DNA of 39,665 bases from Suillus spraguei. Its lineage: Eukaryota > Basidiomycota > Agaricomycetes > Boletales > Suillaceae. The position numbers and the translations under genes are program-made. The stretch spans positions 1 to 39,665 of the forward strand of contig JABCPU010000548.1 in the NCBI GenBank assembly GCA_016800925.1, read 5' to 3'. Positions 10,376 through 22,378 of the stretch are shown here, one piece after another (position 1 is the stretch's first letter; each line of letters begins with the position of its first letter). Under the pieces are notes generated by a model that searched no databases, had not been told where the DNA came from, and was given only the letters and a program-made list of their open reading frames with translations.

Positions 10376-10766
10376 AGCGTGTGTGTGAATGAGAGTGAGA
10401 TTGAGTGAGTGAGAAAGAAAACATACATTGGGTGCACAAGATAATACGCCCAGTGCATCTTTGCATATAAATGTACCTGTGAAATAGAATCAGTTCAGTT
10501 CCAGATTGAGGATGGCTTGCATACATCTGCAATTTTTTCAATAACTTTGTTTTGAGATATGTCCTGGAACTTGCCACAGTATCAAGATCCACTTGTATGT
10601 ATTGATAAACAGAAACCACAGTTATTGCAGGTCCTGCAGCTGCAGGATGTGCTGCAGATCTAGCTCAGATCCACCCCAGAGAGCCCAAACCTCTTTAAGG
10701 TAAGGTCAGAATGATAGCCATGGGGCGCACTAGATCTACTCACTCAGAGTGGAGTTAAGGTGATTA
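10376..10766. other. No gene recognised
   Basis: Begins with a GTGTGTGAATGAGAGTGAG simple-sequence stretch just past the truncated LTR1. Otherwise no credible frame. It could hold remnants of the HET/TPR gene's N-terminus, but nothing is recognisable. Confidence 0.3.
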
Positions 10767-10915
10767 GTGATATGCACAGCCTGGCTTCAGGCTGTGGGCC
10801 AAGCCAAGCCAGGCCTGAATAGACCAGGCCAAAGTCACAGCCTGGTGATGGCTTTGGCCTGTCCTGAGATTATAAAAAGCCAAAGCCACTGGCTCAAGCC
10901 ATGGCTTATGTCATA
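10767..10915. repeat. GCCTGG-rich subterminal repeats
   Basis: About ten GCCTGG, GGCCTG or GGCCAAG words occur in both orientations within 150 bp, including GCCAAGCCAAGCCAGGCCTG and pairs such as AGCCTGGCTTCAGGCTGTG that could fold into hairpins. Dense short motifs just inside the end are typical of hAT elements; the link to the transposase downstream is inferred. Confidence 0.55.
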
Positions 10916-11486
10916 TACTAACTGTGCCTGCAGTGCCCCAAACTACTTACTTGATGACCATGGACTGTACCTATAACATATGGCTTCTATCTCACTTTGG
11001 CCTTTGGATCACTTTCCTTGTGTATTTCCATGGGCCAATATAGTATGTCAATCAATTACAGTGAGTTGCACATTCTTTCCAAGCTTGACACAACTCATTT
11101 TGGTCTTAGTGACTGCTCCTTTGCAAGTTTCTTGCGATTTGCAAGCTCAGTGACTGTCAGATTTGTTTTGAGACATATGTATGCCTCCATGATGATACAT
11201 TTTGCATATCTATCTTCTACTATTTGCCTCTGATGGCTGGAACTGTCCACACAGACAGCGACAATGAATGTTGTGCGTACCCAGTCCAACAAACTAAGCC
11301 CACTGCTGTCCTCCTCTAACATTCTGAGAAGGCAGCTCTCCCATCACAAACCAAGGCTATTAATGCCTTTTGCGCAGCAGAGGCTACGAAGTATGTAGCT
11401 GAAACTCAACAAGTTGCTGATACTGGTCATGCAACTCACAATGACTCTACCATGCTATTAGGCTCAAGCTCTGCTGCACTTGAACA

Positions 11487-14015
11487 GTGAAAAAGGGTGT
11501 GTTGAAGAAATTTTTGATGAGGATGGATCCCAATGTAAGTCTATTTATCACATGTAAAATGGATGAAACTGACACCAAACCTTTAGCTAAAAGATTGTAC
11601 AAATCAGCTGTGGTAATTGATTCAAATCTAGTTAACAATGATGGCCAATTTTTTGATGACAATGATGACACAGAGATATGGGCGAATGCATATGTTAATC
11701 CAAAGCATTAGTATAGTACCATCAGAAAAAAACAAACATGTTAAGGCCCAGCCAGATGATGTTGACACAAATGGCATCCCCATTGACATCAATGTCCAAT
11801 CAATTATTGGTATGTCCCTGACATGTGAAGGTAAAACAGCTGACATTGATCCTTTTTTGGGCCAGTGTTTGAGAAAACAGGGACAAATGGAAAGGTCAAG
11901 AAGTACTGAAAATGCAAGGGCTGCCCATAAGACTCCATTGTCATTGATCTAGTTGCATACACACACTCACTTGTATTTCATAGGAAGGGTTGTGTTCTTG
12001 TGAATGAACCTACAACTCTTGACCAGCATGCAGAAGCCAATTTTGTGGTATATGTTGGTTATCACTGTGAATATAAACTGACAAGTACTATCACGCAGGG
12101 AAAATACCAAACTTGGGCCAAAGCAAATATATTTGAATCAATGCTGCCTGACAGGCCATCAACTCACATCTAACTGAATGAAAGCTTGTGGAACAAGTGG
12201 TCTCATACTCTGACAAGCTATTCAAGGCAGCAGCTATTGAATGGCTTATAGCAATGGACCAGGTGTGTCTGTACTGTTCAATGGTAGTTCTATCATTAAT
12301 ATTTGGCGTGTTTAGCTGATACAAGCCCTTGAACATGCAAAATTCAAGGACATGATTGATATGGCTGCTCATGCAACTAATGGCATCAAAATTCCTGGAA
12401 GGAAGACAACATGTGCAGAGATTATGTGTATATTCAAGAACCACTTGACAAAGCTCAAGGTGACTTTGAATGTATGTCTACTGATTCTCACCATCTCACC
12501 ATATATTATCCGATGGGTATTTTCATGGGATGAGTGACAAAGTTCACAGGGCAATCAATATCACCTGTGATGCATAGCAAGCCAGCAACACAGATGGTTA
12601 TTTTGCTGTTACAGGCCATTGGATCCAGGAAGACAGTTCCTTGACGTGGGACTGTCAAAGTGTGCTGTAAAGATACAATCTAGCCTGGGCTGTAGATAAA
12701 CCATGGCCTAAGCTAGTATGCAAGTCTTGCGCTCTATCTAGTCTGCTTCACTTGTGAAGGCAAGAACGTTCAACCCTAAAGGGAATGCTAAGTCAGTATA
12801 GTTCTATATTGCCTAACCTGTGATGCAAGAATGCTGTCGGAGGTAGCGAGATGCTAGCAGTAATACTCCAGTCTGTGGGAAACTTGCAGTAAAACTAGCG
12901 GTAAGTGTGGGAATGTGGTAGACAAGCGGTAGCGTGAATGGTAAAACTGCGGTAAGCATGGGAACTTGTGTGGTAAAACAAGCAGTAGTGTAGCGATGAA
13001 GCGTGAGAAAGTGCTAGCGCTAGCAGTGAAGCACGGGAAAGCGGTAATGAGTGGTGGTGCGTGCAGCAGTAAAGCAATTCTTAGAGACAGTAACTTCGGT
13101 AAAGGACTTTATTTTGTAGTGACAGTAGTGGTGACTATTCCTAAGTACCGTGTGTACTATAGGAGGGAAGTACAAGTACCGGAATGTGTGAAGAGTCCTT
13201 TTTAACATGTACTGTGAACAGCCAGAATACATAGCAAGAACGGTAGCGAGATAGAGATATTTAGCTAAGAGGCATGCAGCGAGCAAGTGGTGTCACGGAA
13301 GGTAAGGTAAGTCTTGCTGTAGCTTAAGTAATGGCGGAAATGAATATGCTACGCACCAATGAATCTTAGATGGAAATGGAATGGACAGGAGGACATCGGT
13401 AGTGAGATTTGGTAAGGGGCAAGGATCCACAGAGTGAAAATGGTACTGGCAAAGCGAAAAGGGGTAATGCTCACTATAGGGGTTTTCTCGGTAGCCGCTG
13501 TAGGCAGTAACAAGACACTTGTGTAAAACAGCACTTTCATGGTCAGCATGACTTTGTTTGCTACAGCGCTGTTTGGGTTTACCAAATTGAATAATGCCCA
13601 TAACAGAAAACGACTCGGTGGTTGACTATACAAGGTATTGGACCAAGTTGGCATCGCACATAAGCTCAGTCATGTTACCTGTGATAATGCTGCCAACAAC
13701 AGCACAATGCTTGAGGAATTCGCACAGATATACCATCAGCAATACAAAAAGGTGTTCCCTTGGCATGAATGGAAGATAAAGTAAGTCTTTATAATATTGT
13801 ACTTCATATCTAACAGTTTGGGTAGCTGTCTAGCCCATGTCGTAAATCTTGGAACCCAAACTTTGCTCAGTACCTATAGTAAATCCCTGCACTATACTCC
13901 ACATGATCCCAAGGCACATGAACCTGACACTTTGAAGATCAATGAGTGCGATGAGATAGGACTAGTCCATGCCATTTGTGTCAAGGACACCACAAGAAGT
14001 TTGATTGATTGGTAA
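11487..14015 (+). pseudogene. hAT-family transposase, decayed and split by LTR3
   Basis: Conserved blocks of the mushroom hAT transposase occur in order: TADIDPFLGQCL (zinc-finger entry) at about 11840; YQTWAKANIFESMLP at about 12110; SDKLFKAAAIEWLIAMDQ at about 12210-12260; then an intron; EHAKFKDMIDMAAHATNGIK and PGRKTTCAEI at about 12330-12420; and DGYFAVTGHWIQEDSS at about 12590. After the LTR come FGFTKLNNAHNRKRLGG, then SHVTCDNAANNSTMLEEFAQ at 13670-13720 (Asp of the second catalytic block), CLAHVVNLGTQTLLS, and CDEIGLVHAICVKDT. The protein is truncated there. Many stops and frame changes make it inactive. Removing LTR3 and one 4-bp flank restores the frame locally. Transposition is the family role. 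Confidence 0.75.
12666..13565 (-). mobile_element. Solo LTR3, inside the hAT transposase
   Basis: A 900-bp LTR on the minus strand. The plus strand begins TGTAAAGATACAATCTAGCC and ends CTTTGTTTGCTACA, so in LTR orientation it runs TGTAGCGAAC-like to TTTACA. It aligns over its length with the copy at 29867-32221. The flanks GTGC (12662-12665) and GCGC (13566-13569) look like a 4-bp duplication with one change. No retroelement coding sequence is attached. Confidence 0.85.
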
Positions 14016-14089
14016 TTGTCAGATATATGAAAATATATTAGTATTTGATGTTGTATAGTGCAGACCCAAGAAATACAATCTTAAAATGT

Positions 14090-16911
14090 TCAGGCTTCAG
14101 CTTCTGTCTCTGCATCTGTGTATTCAGCATCTGTCACCTCCATGCTTTCATCTTCTGTCATCATGGCAAAGGGCACCAATCCAAACTCTGGCCACTCACA
14201 AAACTCATTGCACCTGTGCTGTTTCTTAAACATGCTAACTGTGCATTCTATATTCCCCTCACCAAAAAGATTCTTCCTCTCACCAACTGACCTAATGAAA
14301 AAATTACACTATATGAGTATGGTTATGTGAGCATGAGACACCACATCAATGCATGGGTCTGTCAGAATCTGTGTGTCCATCAGCAACTCCATACTTCCTG
14401 TGAGGATATCTGGGTCAGTAGTATATCCAGCTGCAAAGCAGTGAAAATACCTTGATAGTCTGAGATGAAGGCCAAGCCACCTGTCTTCACATACTGAACA
14501 TGTTGTGTAAAAGCAAAAAATGAAGCTACTTCATAGCAATAATCATCTTCATCCAGCAGAGAGTTTAAGTCCATGTTGTGAATAAACTTCAAAAATGCAT
14601 CCGGTCTGCCTTCAATGAGCTCCTCTACAAGATATCCTGTACATGTTGAGCCAGTTTTTGAGCCTAGCTTAGTAGGTTTGGAATCACATTGCAAGTAAGA
14701 GAATGCCAAGCCAGCATTGACAAAGCACACATGAGGGATCTTAAATGGAGGAGGTTTGTCAGAGAAGGTAACACAGCGATCAATGAAGATGTAGGAGTGA
14801 ACAAGACAAATATAAGACATTTGCTTCTTTGAAAGGCTTGGCTATCTTGTTGACTGAGGAAAAATGACTTATTTTGTATATCAGACTGGAGGCAGATGGA
14901 AACACTTTATCAAATGGTCATTTACTGCAACATTTTGACTGGAAATCATTCCTAGCCCACTTTCAACAAGAGGTGTGAGAGAAAGCCACCTGGGATGAGC
15001 AGTCTTAAATCCACCAGCCCCAAGCATGCTGTGCAAAGATGAATTGACTGCCAGCTGTCCAATCATAGCCTGTGTTATATCCAACTGAAAGGAACAATAC
15101 TTGGGATTCTTGAGAATATTTGCAAGCAGACAAGTTGGGATTGCATATAGTTGAATGTTCTCAGTGTATGTACCAAGCACTGCAAGAAAAAACAGTCAAT
15201 AGTCCATCACTGTAACAGCATGGAAATTACACCAAGCTCACCTTGTACAACATTAAAGTTTGTTGTATTGCCTGCACTCCACAGGGCTTCCTTCAGGTCA
15301 CTGCGATCAGGTGAGCTAAACATTGCTTTGGGTGGCACAAGTGTGGGTTTCTTGTGAGGTGGCGATGAAGATGTTGCAGTGGTGCTCAAATTGTGCCTGT
15401 GTGACCATTTGGTGGACTCAGGAGGCTTAGAGGTGCTTGGCTGTCCTATTGATGGCATAATAACTGATCAGTGTGATGCAAAGACTTAACAAGTGGGCTG
15501 TATTGGAGTGGTGACATACAGCATAGAAATAAATTACATTCTAAATTAGTGCAAGCTGAGAAAAAACTCATGTTTTCCACTGTTCCCACCCCATGCAACT
15601 GTTTGGTGGACTTAGAGGTGCTTATTGGTCAGTGCAATGCAAGGACTTGACAAGTGGGCCAGGTTAAACTCACATTTTCCACTGTTTCTGCCTGATGCCA
15701 AACTTCAACTTGACAAGCGGCAACCTGTACCATATAAATTATTATTGGAACTGTTGTGAACTTGAGAGTCTAACTTACCTCCTCTGCTGTGTCTACCCAC
15801 TCTTCATACTCATTTCATTGAGCCTCTGGAATGACAACCATCAGTGCAAATTGCTTAGTCTTGAATGTGGGTGCCTTTGATCCTTTCTTGCTTGGAACCA
15901 TACATTGCAAAATAAAATATGGGACTGAGGCTTTATGTGTAGAGAGGTCAACCCATACTGCATCTCAGACAACAAACTCTTTGATGTGCCATGGGAATCC
16001 TACACCAAAAGTCAAAATCTTAGGGAGAATAGTGTCAAATGCAATATTTATGAGCCCAGGAGCATCAATGCATGCATCGACATCTTTCTTGCCCTCCTGA
16101 ATATTTTATGATGACTAGTGAGTAAGTGATATGCTAGATGGATGAGTAATGCTCAAGACAGACCCCAATGGCAACCCAATGTCCTTTGTTCCATGCTCTG
16201 ACCTCATGAACTGCTGAAATGTCAAATGTGATTGTTTCTGTTGCCGGAAGTGCATATGAAAACTTCACCCAATGTTCATGCTCATGACTATACTGGGTGC
16301 AATTGACTGAATAGCCTGAGGAATGACTTGGATGTGCACCCTGGACCAAGTTCTGTGGCTGCTCCCATGATACCAGGATAGTAATATCTGGTCCACCAGT
16401 GGAATGTGTCATTGATGGCAAATGCATACCCTGACCAAAGGCAATCACAGGAGGGGGGTTAACTGTTGCTGTGTGTATGAGTCTCAGTCAGATCTAGTGC
16501 ATGACATAAATGATATTTAACGACAGACATACATTTTCTCTGTACAGCATTAACGGTTTTGCAGATTGTGCATGGGTCAGAGAAGATTTGGGAGAGCTGC
16601 AGAGCAGCACTTGACATCGAAGCAGAACTAGAACTGGCTGCTGCAAAACAGTTGCACATTGGTCATTGTATGGTACATGACATTGGGCTAAGCATACCAG
16701 TGGGTCTTACAGATGTGGCTGGTGTGGTTAGATAGTGGGCATAGCATCAACTGCAGACATGGCACCCAGATTTGCCTGGGTCGACAGTACCAACATATAA
16801 GCAGGGATCACCTTTGGTGATCACTACTCAATAAGCAGGGTGTTCACAAACATGATCTTCTACAGCAAATGCATCTTCTGTAAACTGAGAGATGAGCTCA
16901 AACTGAGGCAT
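14090..16911 (-). pseudogene. Alpha-type (MHCK/EF2K-like) protein kinase, nonsense-mutated
   Basis: Multi-exon gene starting MPQFELISQFTEDAFAVED at 16911 and ending TGA at 14090-14092. An N-terminal Cys-rich block (HVCEHP, CHVCSxCY, later DPCTICKTV) precedes an unassigned middle and a C-terminal alpha-kinase domain. The domain contains LVEELIEG, DAFLKFIHNMD, FFAFTQHVQYVKTGG, AFISDYQG (the DxQG with the catalytic, metal-binding Asp) and the zinc-binding tail LFGEGNIE, then HRCNEFC. Alpha-kinases phosphorylate Ser/Thr and are expanded in mushrooms. Four in-frame stops, at 16828-16830, 16747-16749, 15965-15967 and 15815-15817, are all TGA. A reading-frame break after DYQG (near 14450) is probably a small deletion. 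The remaining frame is well kept, so inactivation is recent. Introns of about 50-70 nt are visible at 16.6-16.7 and 16.45-16.5 kb. Confidence 0.8.
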
Positions 16912-17561
16912 GGTAGAGATGCCATGAGTAAAGGAAAGCAGCTTGAAATTACTAGCCTAAGTAGATAGATTATATATCTGACGCCATGCTATTTATTGAC
17001 AAACTTGCCAATGACATCTCACTGACTGTGAACAGCCCAGGATTCACTGTAAACATCACCAAGTTGTTCAGAAAACATATGTACAAAAGCAGCAAGGGTT
17101 GGGAGAGTTGTTTGGAAAACATCTGTCCAGAAGCAGTAGATAGAACTTCCTCTGAGTCGGAGGATGCTTGGGCTATGCTAATTGATTGGTTGCAATTAAC
17201 AAAATGAATAATCATGATAAAGTACGTGTCTTTTTATCACCAGATTATTCAGATATAGCACATGTCTTTTCTTTTCAAGAAACACTCGCCGCATGCCAAG
17301 CATAAGATAGACATCATCCACATTAGCTTTGCTGTGAGTTACTTCTCTTCAAGCTTCCTCCAGTGCACATCAAATTGCTTCTTGCAATAATATATTAGGA
17401 GGCTTATCTATCTCAAGTTGCAACTTCTATTGGTTCTATTAGTTCATGCAACTCTATTCTTGCTGAGGTGCAGGATCTGCCAGTCCAAGTCAAATAGCAG
17501 CAGGTGGATGACTTCAGCTGGATTTCTGAGTGCAGGTAAGTGCTTTTCTATCCATGTGTCC
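16912..17561. other. Intergenic stretch between alpha-kinase and integrase relics
   Basis: The alpha-kinase start at 16911 faces left and the integrase-core relic reads right, so this is a divergent spacer. An open frame at 16986-17207 has no recognised domain. No promoter motif is claimed. Confidence 0.3.
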
Positions 17562-17833
17562 ATCTTCTTTCTGCTGATTCAAGTCAAAGATATCAGTGCT
17601 ATGCCCTATAATGGTGTCACAGCACAGTTGAATGTTTTAAGTTCTGCTCAAACTGTAACCTCTTGTCTACCTGGCATGGTACTTGGTAAGCTCCATCCTT
17701 CTGTGTTTATATTCTTTCTACTGATTCAAGCCAAAGATATCAGTGCTATGCTCTACAATAGTGTCACAATGCAGTTGAATGTTTCAAGTTCTGCCCAAAC
17801 TGTAACCTATTGTCTATCTGACATGGTACTTGA
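17562..17833 (+). repeat. Direct repeat of about 125 bp, two copies
   Basis: 17562-17686 and 17709-17833 are about 90% identical by eye, offset 147 bp. Both carry TGATTCAAG(T/C)CAAAGATATC, CAGTTGAATGTTT.AAGTTCTG and CATGGTACTTG. Both copies keep one reading frame (KDISAM.YN.VT.QLNV.SSAQTVT), but no family is recognised and it may be an unspliced region upstream of the integrase gene. Confidence 0.75.
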
Positions 17834-18815
17834 TCATGTCCCTACTAACACAGTACAATAGCTTCAACTGTCACCAAAGCAACTCACAGATTCAACCTTC
17901 ACTGGGTTAGATGTGTATATATGTTCCAACCTAGCCACCTGTATTTCAACATGCATGTGTCAAATCCCTCCCATATACACTGTCTGCAGCTGAATGCCAA
18001 ACCAGAATAAACCATTCTGTGTGTAGTACTGGTAGTTGACACTGTCCAACTTGCTGACATCACACTCTAGAACCTCTCCAGAACATTTCTCCATGTATCC
18101 TTTGGTTATGGAAGACCTGGCAAACCAACAAGCAGATTGTTCAGAATCTGAGAAATCATTATGATACATTATGATGTGGACTCGGGTAAGTCATTTATAT
18201 TGTTTTGTATCCGCAGTACTTACTTACATCAATATAGGCTTACAAAATTTGTGCAGATACATGTTGGAATAGGTCTTTTGCGCACACACCAACAGTGTCA
18301 TACTGTTGAAAGCATTTGTAAAGCTATGATTGATCTTCAAGAGATGAATCCCAATACAGGTGCCCGCAAGATGGTTAATTTGCTCTTTCATGAGCATGCT
18401 ATGAGTGTTTCAAGGTAAGTAGTTGTATCTAGCTCATATCATCTTGTCTATTACACTAAACTTGAATTTTCTTTCATCCTCCTAGAAATGTTGTGATAGC
18501 ATACTTTTCACAGTATGAGGTTGACCTTGTCCACCAGTGCAAGGCTTGTAGACTCCAGAGACAATGGTTTTGAGCAGCGGGAGTCAATGACATATTTGCT
18601 GTCGATCAGCATGACAAGTGACTTAGGTTTGGCCTTGCATTGCACACTGGCATTGAACTATTTACTGGGCGTATTATGTAGATGTGAGTGTGGTACTCAA
18701 ACCAAAATCTACAGCTCATCCTGACTTATTACCTTTATACCATCCAGGAGCTTGGTCATAAGTCTTTTTTTGAGTTCTAACCTCAATTCCATTGATTTTA
18801 TTATTACAGCCGGAC

Positions 18816-19561
18816 TGTTAAGACCGTACTCAAAGGTAGAGAGATCCGAAGGGCTTTGGCCTCAGTTCATGCACTGTGCCCCTTTCCCGAGTAATGCCCC
18901 TTATTTCAGGGAGAAGTTATACGTCCGAAGATCCAGAAAGAGTTGCATGACGGATCCGGACATCTGAAGGTATCAGATATGATATGTCCGAAGGTTATCC
19001 GGAACGTAAGAATAGAACGAAGATTAAGACTAGCTTCGGAACGAGTTCCTAACTAGAAACTAACAGAGATAGACTATCCGAAGATAGAGTCGGAGATATA
19101 GACTATAGGAATCAATCCCAAGTCTCGGAAGATGACTTAGAGCGGAAAGTGGCTCAAGTCCGGAGGAAGCAGAATGAGCAGAATCTAAGATGATATTCAA
19201 ACTAAGGTTCTACGGAGATCTACAAGTGGTTTATATACTGTAAGTATCTAAGACGGATAATCAACAAGTCCGGGACCGAGGGCTATGTACGAAGTGTAAT
19301 GGAAGTCTATTAGTTGATGCACAGTGGATCAGTAAGCATGAATTGGAAATGAACACAGGTAACGTTAGATCAGTGACGCAGGGCGGAAATATACACAGCC
19401 GGAATACCGGAAACAGGAGGAATGACGAAAGGAGATAGACACAGATATACACAAGGGAGTTAAGGTGCGAGAAGTGAGCACCTTCGGATGGGTGGTCCGG
19501 ACAGGATCTGTGGACCAGACGGAAATGGAATCAATCGGATCTGATCAGATGTGGTCGGACA
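18816..19561 (-). mobile_element. Solo LTR4 inside the integrase gene
   Basis: Matches in reverse complement the complete LTR4 at 32821-33575: plus-strand start TGTTAAGACCGTACTCAAAG and end ATGTGGTCGGACA. The copies differ mainly over the last 25 bp. No clean target duplication: CGGAC occurs before 18816 and again within the last bases of the LTR. It abuts an LTR1 fragment on the right, so a deletion has probably removed the original flank. Confidence 0.75.
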
Positions 19562-19850
19562 AGGTAACTGCAGCAAGAGGCAACATGTAATAAGACTTGC
19601 CATGGAATCAGTGATAAACAAACATGTATGAACTACACACCAAATGGAGCTATGTGGACAAGGCAAGGACATAGATGGACATCAGCTTGAGAAACATGGA
19701 CTGGCAGTCAGTATGGTATGTGGTAAACATGTGATGCTGGCGGCTCATACCAAAGGGGCAAGACGGCCATAGACAAGTGGATCCTTCTATAGACATAAGA
19801 TGTGTGTCAAAAGATAGGATTTCAAGGTCAGCATCAATATGTTTGTCACA
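19562..19850 (-). mobile_element. LTR1 fragment (5' part)
   Basis: Reverse complement of the first ~290 bp of LTR1, recognisable by GAGGCAACATGTAATAAGAC, CACCAAATGGAGCTATGTGG and the end GCATCAATATGTTTGTCACA. The LTR1 3' part is missing from the left of LTR4. The integrase frame resumes at the next base with CCAGGATTGG. Confidence 0.8.
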
Positions 19851-20908
19851 CCAGGATTGGAAAACTTTGGAATTGCTAATGCGCACACCATGCTTCATCA
19901 ATGGCATGATCTGACACTACAAGGTACCCTACAACATCGGTGGATGTGCACAAAGAAAAATGTCATGCCAGAAATTACATGGTCTCAGTTACAACACCAA
20001 TTCACTCCAGGCTTTGAGAATTACCTAGACAGAGGTGTCGATACTGGCTGGTATGACTGTGACAACACTTTGCAATGGTGTGTGATTCATTTCTTGTATG
20101 CTACTATGGTCCTTAAAGATGGCTGCAGCTTAATATTTTGATGGGTATTTATTCCATGGCTGCAATGTGAGCTTGATGGGTACAAGGATCATATAAACAA
20201 CACTGTGAAGCAACATGATCACAACAAGGTTGATGAATTTCTCCTTGTTTTCCCTTGCTCTCACTGACATGGTCTACTATCTACTTCAAGGTGCTCCCCC
20301 ATGGGGTCCCAAATATCATTTATAATTCACCAGGTGACTTTGGGGCACTTGATTTCAGACTGTGTTTTCATTTGCATGTGCTACGTACTAAATACAAGTA
20401 TCTTCTAGATCATTCTTAAGGCAGGCGCTATAGACCACGTTCGTAGCCTCTATGTCAATCCCAATCATGCTGTCTTTGAGCTTATCCCTCAAGACTTCAG
20501 TGATTTCATTCAACAATGCTATAATGAGCTTGGCTGCCCTGTCATTGATCGCTGCTCAGCATGGAATGTTTATTGCAACTTACACCAGATTACTTCTTGA
20601 CTTTATGAGCAGTTGCCACCAGTAGTGTTTCCTGATGATGATCTGGATGATTTCTTACCACTCTTGGAAAACCACCAAGACTTGCCATTTCATGATGGAA
20701 ATGATGGAGCTTATTATATGGGTGGTGTAGGGGGGATTGGGCCTTAGTGTGTCTTCTCCATGCAAATAGCATTGCAAAAACCTGACCTCATTGTAGATGA
20801 ATCTCATTCACAGCAATTAGACATGCTTGCACAGGACAATGAACCTAATGTATCTCTTACCAACCTTACTGAGTCCGATAATGCTGGTTTGGTGGTCTAG
20901 GAGTTTTC

Positions 20909-21051
<143 letters not shown>

Positions 21052-21071
21052 ATGTCGTGGATGAATGGTAG

Positions 21072-21376
21072 CTTGATTTACAATGTGACTTGTTATGTAT
21101 AATGTTGCACTCAAGAGATTACATTCAAAAACATCCATATTAGGAACTGGGCTACGCCAACTTCTCTATTATATTTTATATCCGTCTCTGCGGTTTCCAG
21201 GGTCCTGCACCAGAATGCTGACAAATAGAGCGCGGTGGTCCTGCTTTCCATATTCCTCAGTTCAACTCCCGGATCTCAAAGTAAATGAGGTACATGTCGG
21301 CAGAATGAGTCAAGACCTCAATCACCACTCACCAAGTATATTTAATATTTCCTAGTCATCTATAATGAATGGCTTG
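21072..21376. other. No gene recognised
   Basis: Marks the change from CpG-poor relics to the CpG-richer island. No frame or known repeat is supported here. Confidence 0.3.
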
Positions 21377-21773
21377 TTACTTATTATCTGACTCTGTCGG
21401 ACCTTCTTTACGCCCTGGTGATAATCTGTATCTTGTCCTGCCTCTTACTCGCCCATTAACAATACTTCCTTTCTCGACGAGTCCCGGTTCAAAAAGTTCC
21501 CTCCTAATCCACGTTTCCCTCAAAATTTCAAAGTCCATCTGTCTAGGGAACTTGGCTTTAACATTACGACTGGGAGCAATTTCAGAAGAAACTCGATTAG
21601 CCCTTGGTTCCATGGCTGACTGCATCCCATGGCCGAACTGCATCCTACTGTCAAACTCGATCATCTGTTGCCGTATTCCATACCATGCACATCCTGCATA
21701 TAAAATCGATAGTACCAAACCACACCTTGCTCTCGTCGGACTTTAAGACTTGGACGCTCGCTGTACTCGTCAT
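21377..21773 (-). CDS. Possible small host protein, unrecognised
   Basis: A minus-strand frame ends TAA at 21377-21379 and encodes a basic, charged protein (QMIEFDSRMQFGHGM, PRQMDFEILRETWIRRELFE, RVRGRTRYRLSPGRKEGP). It has no upstream ATG in frame before a stop. A possible first exon is ATGACGA at 21767-21773 with donor GTACAG and acceptor TATGCAG, a 73-nt intron, giving MTRCAWYGIRQQM. Without splicing the first Met is at MIEFDSR. Codon use and CpG content match the FCF1 island. No domain is recognised and there is no support beyond the open frame. Confidence 0.35.
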
Positions 21774-22303
21774 GGCCACTCGTCTGTTAGGCTGACCGTT
21801 CTTGCAGGTTGTATCGCAAATGAGCTAGTGGGATAGTGGCTGGATACCAGGATATTATCGAGATATGGAATACACGCATAGCCGACACGCATAGAGTGCC
21901 GAGCACTCGTTTCTATGCATAACCACAACTGTCATGTGTACTCGATATGTTTTTCTTGCCAATCAATCGAGCATCCCACCCATGGTACACATAACAAGAA
22001 ATATATTTCTTTCACTTCTCACATAGCGACACACTGACAGGAGATTCTCCTCTGCGTCACTGAAAACACAATTCATGCAACTAACACCAAACGCAGATAA
22101 TCACAATAACATGGGTCATAGTCCGACCCATAGAGGACCGACGGCGCCACCTTAGACAGTAACCGGTTGTATACTGTATATGTGTTGCGCTACCAAAGCA
22201 CAAGATCAACGAAATCATGATACCACGCATGTCACACGATGTCGTTTAAATTCATACGTTTTGTCTTGAGCCTGCCAAGTCTTTACCGCTCTTTCCTCAT
22301 CAC
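21774..22303. other. Intergenic, no gene recognised
   Basis: No credible frame of useful length. Contains a short repeated CGACACGCATAG/CGACACACTGACAG motif but no known element. Confidence 0.3.
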
Positions 22304-22378
22304 TATGGCGACCTCTACTTCATTCTACGGCGTTGTTGGTCTTCAAAATGAAGCAGGTTGACAAAAAGAACTTCTGGC

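Larger units (their letters stand above)
10764..14030 (+). mobile_element. hAT transposon relic, 3' end missing
   Basis: The left edge is probably the TAGTGATATGCACAGCCTGG at about 10764, followed by the cluster of GCCTGG/GGCC words at 10775-10910 expected of hAT subterminal transposase-binding repeats. A decayed hAT transposase follows at 11.3-14.0 kb and stops being recognisable near 14015. The C-terminal dimerisation region and right end are absent, so the 8-bp target duplication cannot be tested. LTR3 (12666-13565) is inserted in it. Confidence 0.6.
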
